Positions 59,418 to 64,000 of a stretch of 64,000 nt of DNA are shown here, piece after piece. Source of the DNA: Nostoc sp. TCL240-02 (GTDB lineage Bacteria; Cyanobacteriota; Cyanobacteriia; Cyanobacteriales; Nostocaceae); NCBI RefSeq assembly GCF_013343235.1, contig NZ_CP040094.1, forward strand, positions 5,141,001 to 5,205,000, given 5' to 3'. Position 1 is the first letter of the stretch; the number at the start of each line of letters is the position of its first letter. The notes below the pieces were generated by a model that saw only the letters and a list, made by a program, of their open reading frames with translations, did not search any database and was not told the DNA's origin. Both the position numbers and the translations under genes were made by a program.

Positions 59418-59811
59418 TTGGTTCACGATGATTGGAATGTTAGTGATCGCTGCGACCAACATTTTAATGATTGCCCAAGGCGGCTGGTGGTTTGTCTTCG
59501 GGCTGATATTTACTGCTCTTTGGATATGGGCAACGGTTCATGAGCGCAGAATGTATCAAAAAGTCATGGACATGGATGCTTTGAGTCGGGCTGAAACTAC
59601 CGATATACAAGCAATGTCGGAGGTTTTTCGGAGGTTAGCAAGGACTGGAATTAGTTCTGCTGAACTCTGTGACGCTTTGAATAATGCTTGTCGGGAGCCG
59701 CAATTTATCGGTGATGTGACTTGCAAGTGGAATGCGCGATCGCCCTACATTCGGTGTGCTATAAATCCCAGTGGGGAGTGCCAGGGATGTAAGGATTATG
59801 AGAAGCTTTGA
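59404..59811 (+). CDS. Two-TM protein with DUF6464-type Cys tail
   Basis: This 135-residue protein has two hydrophobic helices at residues 5-25 and 28-46 (MIGMLVIAATNILMIAQGGWWF, FGLIFTALWIWAT), a charged helix and the DUF6464 tail TCKWNARSPYIRCAINPSGECQGCKDYE. ATG 59404 follows the overlap with the preceding gene. The common tail suggests that both bind the same partner or metal. Confidence 0.78.
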   Translation: MKNFDWFTMIGMLVIAATNILMIAQGGWWFVFGLIFTALWIWATVHERRMYQKVMDMDALSRAETTDIQAMSEVFRRLARTGISSAELCDALNNACREPQFIGDVTCKWNARSPYIRCAINPSGECQGCKDYEKL

Positions 59812-60223
59812 CGGATATCGCCACAGAGAAGCATTCTGCCTGATGAAATACGCTGCTGAGGATGGCAGTGAGGTTGAGTGGATCTGGAACTCACGCGACG
59901 GTGTGACACCATTTTGTGTGAGTAACCGCGCTGGGGATAAAATGCTGAAACACGTTGACTGGCATTTAGACCGCCGCCTTTTTAACTACCAACCACTAGC
60001 GTGTGAGCGTATCTTTGTTAGCTTGTCGCCCGAAAGAGCAAGACAGAGGGCACAGCAGCAAGTAGAGCATTTTTGGGATAGGGATGATTGCGCTCATATC
60101 CGCGAAATGTATGGCACAAAGGAGAATGCGATCGAGGGCTTTATCGCCGATTCCAGAGTAGGCGAAGCTCCCGATTTGGTGGAGATTGGTAGCTTGGAAC
60201 CTACCAACGATAATTCAATTTAG
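59798..60223 (+). CDS. Hypothetical protein
   Basis: This 141-residue protein starts MRSFDGYRHREAFCLMKY and has a beta-type first half and a charged helical second half (ERARQRAQQQVEHFWDRDDCAH). It overlaps the preceding stop by 14 bp, so all four rightward genes are coupled. No domain is recognised. Confidence 0.65.
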   Translation: MRSFDGYRHREAFCLMKYAAEDGSEVEWIWNSRDGVTPFCVSNRAGDKMLKHVDWHLDRRLFNYQPLACERIFVSLSPERARQRAQQQVEHFWDRDDCAHIREMYGTKENAIEGFIADSRVGEAPDLVEIGSLEPTNDNSI

Positions 60224-60446
60224 CTTCCTTGCAAACCCCAAACAAACGCACCGCCTCTTCCTCGCCAATCTTTATCCCACAGTCTGCCACTACATCCAAA
60301 CTTTGATTAACACTGCCTTTGTAGGCAGCCCAATCATCGCAATTACCAATTCGGGCTACATAGAGGCGATCGCCATTGTACGCGTAGAGTCGGTTTCTGG
60401 GCTGAAGGTCAGCAACAGTTGCACGGGATACGTTGATGTAGTTCAT
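60201..60446 (-). CDS. Small hypothetical protein coupled to integrase
   Basis: This 81-residue protein has a beta-type N-terminus (NYINVSRATVADLQPRNRLYAYNGDRLYVARIG) and an EEAVRLFGVCKEAKLN end. Its ATG overlaps the integrase stop (ATGA). It could be a small regulator of integration, but lacks an excisionase-type HTH. Its 3' end overlaps the convergent gene by 23 bp. Confidence 0.6.
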   Translation of the reverse strand: MNYINVSRATVADLQPRNRLYAYNGDRLYVARIGNCDDWAAYKGSVNQSLDVVADCGIKIGEEEAVRLFGVCKEAKLNYRW

Positions 60447-61297
60447 AGTCCGAGGTAGTTGCTACTGGAATCCTCTGGATTGCTCTCTAAATATACATTT
60501 GTGACACTAATATTACTGTGTCCTAAAGAGTCCCGCAACAAGTCAATGCGTGCGCCGCCAGCATAAGCGTGCTGTGCGTGCGCGTGCCTCAGCCAATGGC
60601 AAGAAACCTCCGACTTGACCCCAGATGCAGCCGCAGCTTGCTTGATTATCCGGTGTGCTGTCGTCCGTTCTATGGCGTTGCCTCTAACTGAGACAAATAA
60701 GGGCGAACTTTCATCGGCATTACCTCGCAACTCTTCTATCTCTGCCCAGATTGTTGCTGGTACTAATACCGTCCGCGTTTTGTCACCTTTCCCCAAAATA
60801 GTTACTTGAACTTCCCCACTGTCACGTTCATAAAAATCACTCCACAAGAGTTGGCATATCTCGCTTACCCGCATCCCAGTGGCATAAAGTAGCCTCAAAA
60901 AGCAATAATCGCGCAAATTCACATTTTGACGCTTGGCGGTCAGCTTCAAAACTTCTTTCTTTTTGAGAATCCGACCAGCTAGCGAGTTGCTAGCTTTGGG
61001 TATTTTCAGAGCCGCCGCTACATTGAAGCGAACATAGTTTAATTTGGCGGCAAAACTGTAGAGCGACTTTACGACATTTAACTTGCGGCGCTTGGTACTT
61101 AATTTAATGCCTTTCTCGTCCAGGTAATTGGAGTAGCCTTGCAAATCTTCTAAATTGCACTCTGCCAGTCCTTTGGCTACAAACCTAAAAAATGCTTGTA
61201 CGTCGCGGCGGTATTCTTTTTGGGTAGAGATGGGCCGGCCGTGCAACCACATCTCAATGAGTTTTTGGTCAGTCGAGACGCGGGAAATGGAACTCAT
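60443..61297 (-). CDS. Tyrosine recombinase / phage integrase
   Basis: This 284-residue XerC/D-sized integrase has the SAM-like core-binding domain (residues 1-100) and the catalytic domain with Arg143 (GMRVSE), a GKGDKTR strand with Lys170, His234-x-x-Arg237 (CHWLRHAHAQH), His260 (SLGHSN) and the nucleophile Tyr269 (NVYLE). All catalytic residues are present. It should perform integration or resolution. It is next to HU, a host factor often needed for integration. Confidence 0.93.
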   Translation of the reverse strand: MSSISRVSTDQKLIEMWLHGRPISTQKEYRRDVQAFFRFVAKGLAECNLEDLQGYSNYLDEKGIKLSTKRRKLNVVKSLYSFAAKLNYVRFNVAAALKIPKASNSLAGRILKKKEVLKLTAKRQNVNLRDYCFLRLLYATGMRVSEICQLLWSDFYERDSGEVQVTILGKGDKTRTVLVPATIWAEIEELRGNADESSPLFVSVRGNAIERTTAHRIIKQAAAASGVKSEVSCHWLRHAHAQHAYAGGARIDLLRDSLGHSNISVTNVYLESNPEDSSSNYLGL

Positions 61298-61372
61298 GAA
61301 GACCTTGAAATATCACGGTTTTAGAGTTCCAAACACTTTATGCTGCAAAATTCATGTTTTGTTGCATACTCC

Positions 61373-61675
61373 CTAAGCCGCAACCTTCGCAGATTCAGAG
61401 ACACCAGCAACTTTCTCCTTAAAAGCTTTACCCGCCGAAAACCCAGGCACTCTGGTTGCTGGAATCTCCATCTTCTCATTGGTTTTGGGATTTCTGCCCT
61501 CACGGGCTGCTCTGTCGCGCCGCTCAAAGCTTCCAAACCCCACCAATGTCACCTTCTCGCCACTGGAGACAGCTTCAATAATCGCTTCCAGGGTGGCAGT
61601 CAAAACCGCATCGGCTTGCTTTTTGGTAACGCCAACCTTGTCGGCCAGAGCATCCACCAATTCACCTTTATTCAT
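61373..61675 (-). CDS. hup: HU family DNA-binding protein
   Basis: This 100-residue protein is a typical HU: MNKGELVDALADKVGVTKKQADAVL, a conserved GEKVTLVGFGSFE strand pair, the beta-arm (RRDRAAREGRNPKTNEKMEIPA) and VPGFSAGKAFKEKV. HU bends DNA and compacts nucleoids. ATG 61675 with GAGG 10 nt upstream is preferred to the open frame at 61717. The few extra C-terminal residues are normal in cyanobacteria. It probably assists the neighbouring integrase or packs phage DNA. Confidence 0.95.
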   Translation of the reverse strand: MNKGELVDALADKVGVTKKQADAVLTATLEAIIEAVSSGEKVTLVGFGSFERRDRAAREGRNPKTNEKMEIPATRVPGFSAGKAFKEKVAGVSESAKVAA

Positions 61676-61768
61676 AAAAAATACCTCAAAGCACCAGAAC
61701 ATAAGGAACTCTAACACTGATGCCTCTTGACAGGGAAGGGGGAAAAGGAACAGAAACTAGGCAATTTT

Positions 61769-62641
61769 ATGAATATTAACAATGGACAGCTGCTTTCACT
61801 TTTGTTCGATCAGCCGAAGCTGGCAAAAGCGCTAAACCAAGCGATACCCTACATTTCAGTATTTAGAGGAAAGACTACTTTAAATCTAAGATGCGCCTCG
61901 TTTGCGACACTTTCCACGCTGCTGGAATATCGCCAAGAAATCTTCGGAAAAATAAATCCACTTCTAGGCTATGAAATATGTTTAGAATGTGAAGAAACTG
62001 GAGATAATAATATGGTTGCAACAGCAGAAAGAATCACCGAGACTCGCAGCGCCACGGAAAGATTTTTAAGCTTAGAAACTTTAGCAAAAGCTACATCAAA
62101 ATCGCCCCAAGAAGTGAAGATGCTGCTAGGACGGGCTAAAGAAGTAATTCACCCAACGGAACATGGAGCGGAGATGATCACCGAAACCGCCTTTGATAGC
62201 GTGGTTCTCGAATGGGCGCGTTCATTCAAAGACGACATAACCCCTGCTACAACAACAGCAGAATCTCCCAGCAAAACAAAATCTTCCCGCAGTCCTGCGA
62301 CAAAGCTATTAAGCCAAAGACTAGTCCCTGATGACATCGCTAAAACCAAGGGTGGAAAGTCAGTCGGTTCTGCCAATTTGACAGTTAAGGGAATTCAAAT
62401 AACTCTTGAAAACTTTTTCAACAAGGTGCGCCTAGACGATACGACCATTGTTGATGCGGTTTCCGCCTTCATTGAAGGTACAAGCGAATTTGGAATGGCA
62501 CTTAGAAAAGAGCTACTAGCAGTCTACAAACGCTCATTCAAGGGTTTAGATATGACGGAAGTGGAAACAAAGCTTATCGCTGGAGCTAAAGCTTACCTGG
62601 AAAAATCAAACGCCCCTGAAACAGCAGAAGTTCAAGGTTAA
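61769..62641 (+). CDS. Hypothetical phage or plasmid protein
   Basis: This 290-residue protein has a first part with a helical LLSLLFDQPKLAKALNQAIP, a TRSATERFLSLETLAKATSKSPQEVKMLLGRAKE segment that resembles a helix-turn-helix, a low-complexity basic linker and a C-terminal helical region. ATG 61769 is used (open frame from 61727). It is divergent from HU. A DNA-binding role is possible from the HTH-like part. Confidence 0.6.
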   Translation: MNINNGQLLSLLFDQPKLAKALNQAIPYISVFRGKTTLNLRCASFATLSTLLEYRQEIFGKINPLLGYEICLECEETGDNNMVATAERITETRSATERFLSLETLAKATSKSPQEVKMLLGRAKEVIHPTEHGAEMITETAFDSVVLEWARSFKDDITPATTTAESPSKTKSSRSPATKLLSQRLVPDDIAKTKGGKSVGSANLTVKGIQITLENFFNKVRLDDTTIVDAVSAFIEGTSEFGMALRKELLAVYKRSFKGLDMTEVETKLIAGAKAYLEKSNAPETAEVQG

Positions 62642-63144
62642 TATTCGGGGTTAATATTATAGATGCGATCGCTTCACCCTACAAAATGCGTATTGTGGGC
62701 GGACAGGGCGATCGCTTCAATATTTTGTATAATTTGAATGCGATCGCCTCTCGACTAAATTAGGTTGCTCGTAGAGATGTAGACATCTCCAAGAACAAGC
62801 GTCCAAGACGTGGGGAAAGCATCTGTAACCCCTCTCGACCAAACCGATTCCGGTCGCGGCAGTTGCAAAAAGTTGGCCGCATCCTTGGGATTTTCCCAAT
62901 CAAAGTAAGCGGCGTTCCGGCTTGAGGTGATCGCTTTTGACAGAGTGGTAGAAATAGTAAATACACGAACGCGAGTTACCCTTACGGGTTCGGCAGATGC
63001 TCCACTGGGGAGACCCCAAGACCGCACTGCCTCACCACGCGCTATCGTTCCTACACTATCTGGAAAGTAGGAAGTGCAGGTGCAATTCCTGCCTCTGTCT
63101 TTAGGGAATTTTGGCTACGTACACTCCCCAAAGTGATGTAGCTC
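62642..63144 (+). other. Intergenic region with dispersed repeats
   Basis: No supported gene. It holds three HIP1 sites (62664-62760), a stretch near 62760-62840 that resembles dispersed cyanobacterial intergenic repeats, and a palindromic repeat at 62993-63030. A TGCAATT loop closed by GCAGG/CCTGC (63076-63092) resembles a tRNA T-arm but no full tRNA could be folded. Confidence 0.5.
62993..63030 (+). repeat. Cyanobacterial palindromic repeat, copy 2
   Basis: GCAGATGCTCCACTGGGG, AGA, CCCCAAGACCGCACTGC matches the element at 8221-8260 in the opposite orientation. GGGG-AGA-CCCC forms its central stem. Confidence 0.75.
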
Positions 63145-64000
63145 TTGCCTCCTACTAATTCCAACAACCTACCATCAACCCTGTCTGGTGCAGCTGCTGC
63201 CTACTCTAGAAATCTGCTGCTATTGCTTGATTGCTGGAATGGGCTAGAGGACAGAGAAAGGGTTTACCTTCCCAAGGAAGTCAAGGAACCGCCCCAGGCG
63301 TGGGTGGATCGCGTCAAGCGCACGACTTTTGACAATCGCTTTGAGCCTGCAATTAAAGACTATGCCGGACTTCTAAGCGTTTTCAGCCTAAACGACGATA
63401 CCGCCCCAAGCATCGAGGCAAATAAAAATAACATCGACTTGATGGGCAATGACCTCTGGACATTTTTCAACGAGGTCGATCAATACTGCCTCCGTGATGG
63501 CTGGTGCGGGGTTATGGTTGAATACCCAACTGAAGATCCCACTATTGCATCACAGTCGGATTTATTGGCAAGCGATCGCCGCCCATACTTGGTATTAATC
63601 GATCGTCGCGACATTATCAACTGGCGGACTACCAAGTTAAACGGCAAACCAACTCTGGCGCAATTAACCATCCGCGAAACGCGATGTGAGCCGGATGGCG
63701 ACTATGGGGAAAAGGAAGCGACTTACTACCGAGTCTTGCTACCAGGTGAATATTTCGTTTATCAGATTGTTGAGGTTCAGAACCAAAAGCAACTAATAGA
63801 AGTTGACCACGGCTTCACAAGTCTCTTAGAAATTCCCCTAGTCTACTACTCTGTCACCGAATCACAGCTATTTGCAGCCAAAGCACCATTCCTGAATCTC
63901 GCAAAACTCAATATCGAGTATTACCAGAAGCGCAGTCAGTTAAATGAAGTACTGCGGAAATGTAACTTGCCTGTGCCGGTGCGGAAGGGATTAATAAAGA
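63145..64000 (+). CDS. Phage portal protein, DUF4055-like, partial
   Basis: The frame is open from just after a TAG to the right edge. It reads NLPSTLSGAAAAYSRNLLLL, VKEPPQAWVDRVKRTTFDNRFEPAIKDYAGLLSVFSL, LMGNDLWTFFNEVDQYCLRDGWCGVMVEYP and PYLVLIDRRDIINWRT, the pattern of DUF4055-type phage portal proteins. Portals form the head vertex through which DNA passes. No ATG is near the 5' end; TTG 63145 is the first candidate, and the true start may lie elsewhere if the N-terminus is damaged. The gene continues beyond the window. Confidence 0.82.
   Translation, partial: MPPTNSNNLPSTLSGAAAAYSRNLLLLLDCWNGLEDRERVYLPKEVKEPPQAWVDRVKRTTFDNRFEPAIKDYAGLLSVFSLNDDTAPSIEANKNNIDLMGNDLWTFFNEVDQYCLRDGWCGVMVEYPTEDPTIASQSDLLASDRRPYLVLIDRRDIINWRTTKLNGKPTLAQLTIRETRCEPDGDYGEKEATYYRVLLPGEYFVYQIVEVQNQKQLIEVDHGFTSLLEIPLVYYSVTESQLFAAKAPFLNLAKLNIEYYQKRSQLNEVLRKCNLPVPVRKGLIK

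Noticed and set aside
62755..63027. Leftward ORF of 90 residues ending in WTLVLGDVYISTSNLI.
   Set aside because: It overlaps the palindromic repeat and looks like translated dispersed intergenic repeat, not a gene.
62939..63099. A tRNA with an insertion: GACAGAG (62939-62945) could pair with CTCTGTC (63093-63099), and 63076-63092 looks like a T-arm.
   Set aside because: No D-arm with GG and no 5+7 anticodon arm could be found, and the distance is too long. A tRNA covariance-model scan would decide.

Overview
The window is cyanobacterial. HIP1 octamers (GCGATCGC) occur throughout, the base composition is moderately AT-rich, and many products belong to families best known from filamentous cyanobacteria: pentapeptide-repeat proteins, NACHT NTPases, TRADD-N proteins and DUF6464. 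Most of the DNA is prophage or prophage-derived. Recognisable phage genes are the major capsid protein, terminase small and large subunits, a giant tape-measure protein, probable tail chaperones, a GH24 endolysin, a portal protein running off the right edge, tyrosine recombinase, HU, a phage-type sigma factor, BRO-type antirepressors and HNH nucleases.

Layout. 1-5.4 kb: a frameshifted cytosine-5 DNA methyltransferase, then a leftward structural operon that starts with the capsid gene. 5.6-11.5 kb: a pentapeptide membrane protein, early cluster A (BRO antirepressor, a secreted micro-peptide, HNH nuclease, small paralogues) and a divergent HTH regulator. 11.5-14 kb: a transposon relic, a caspase/CHAT-like protease and an intact tnpB. 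14-16 kb: endolysin and a tail-type gene. 16-24 kb: a truncated Rep-like gene, pentapeptide proteins, a TRADD-N/2TM pair, a PIN toxin pair and a tape-measure relic. 24.4-30.3 kb: early cluster B, a longer paralogue of cluster A, divergent from an operon of HTH and GIY-YIG-HTH fusion genes. 30.9-38.2 kb: a broken antirepressor, the full Rep-like gene, a NACHT NTPase with a 2TM partner, a second TRADD-N/2TM pair and a lipoprotein. 38.8-41 kb: a three-gene TIGR04255 module. 41-57.5 kb: the late phage block, leftward (tape measure with a mini-intein, tail genes, regulators, sigma factor, terminase). 57.6-64 kb: rightward small genes, integrase, HU and portal.

Two themes stand out. First, gene order is repeated: tape-measure 3' end, TRADD-N module, Rep-like gene and BRO/HNH cluster occur in the same order twice, about 16-19 kb apart, so the window looks like two related, eroded prophages or an old tandem duplication. 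Second, the cargo between the phage blocks is rich in predicted immune or biological-conflict genes (NACHT, HTH-TRADD-N-pentapeptide, 2TM partners, caspase-like protease, PIN, TIGR04255 cluster). A 14-bp palindrome, TGAAAAATTTTTCA, recurs at least ten times exactly, nearly always between these modules. All functional statements come from reading motifs by eye; no database search was run.
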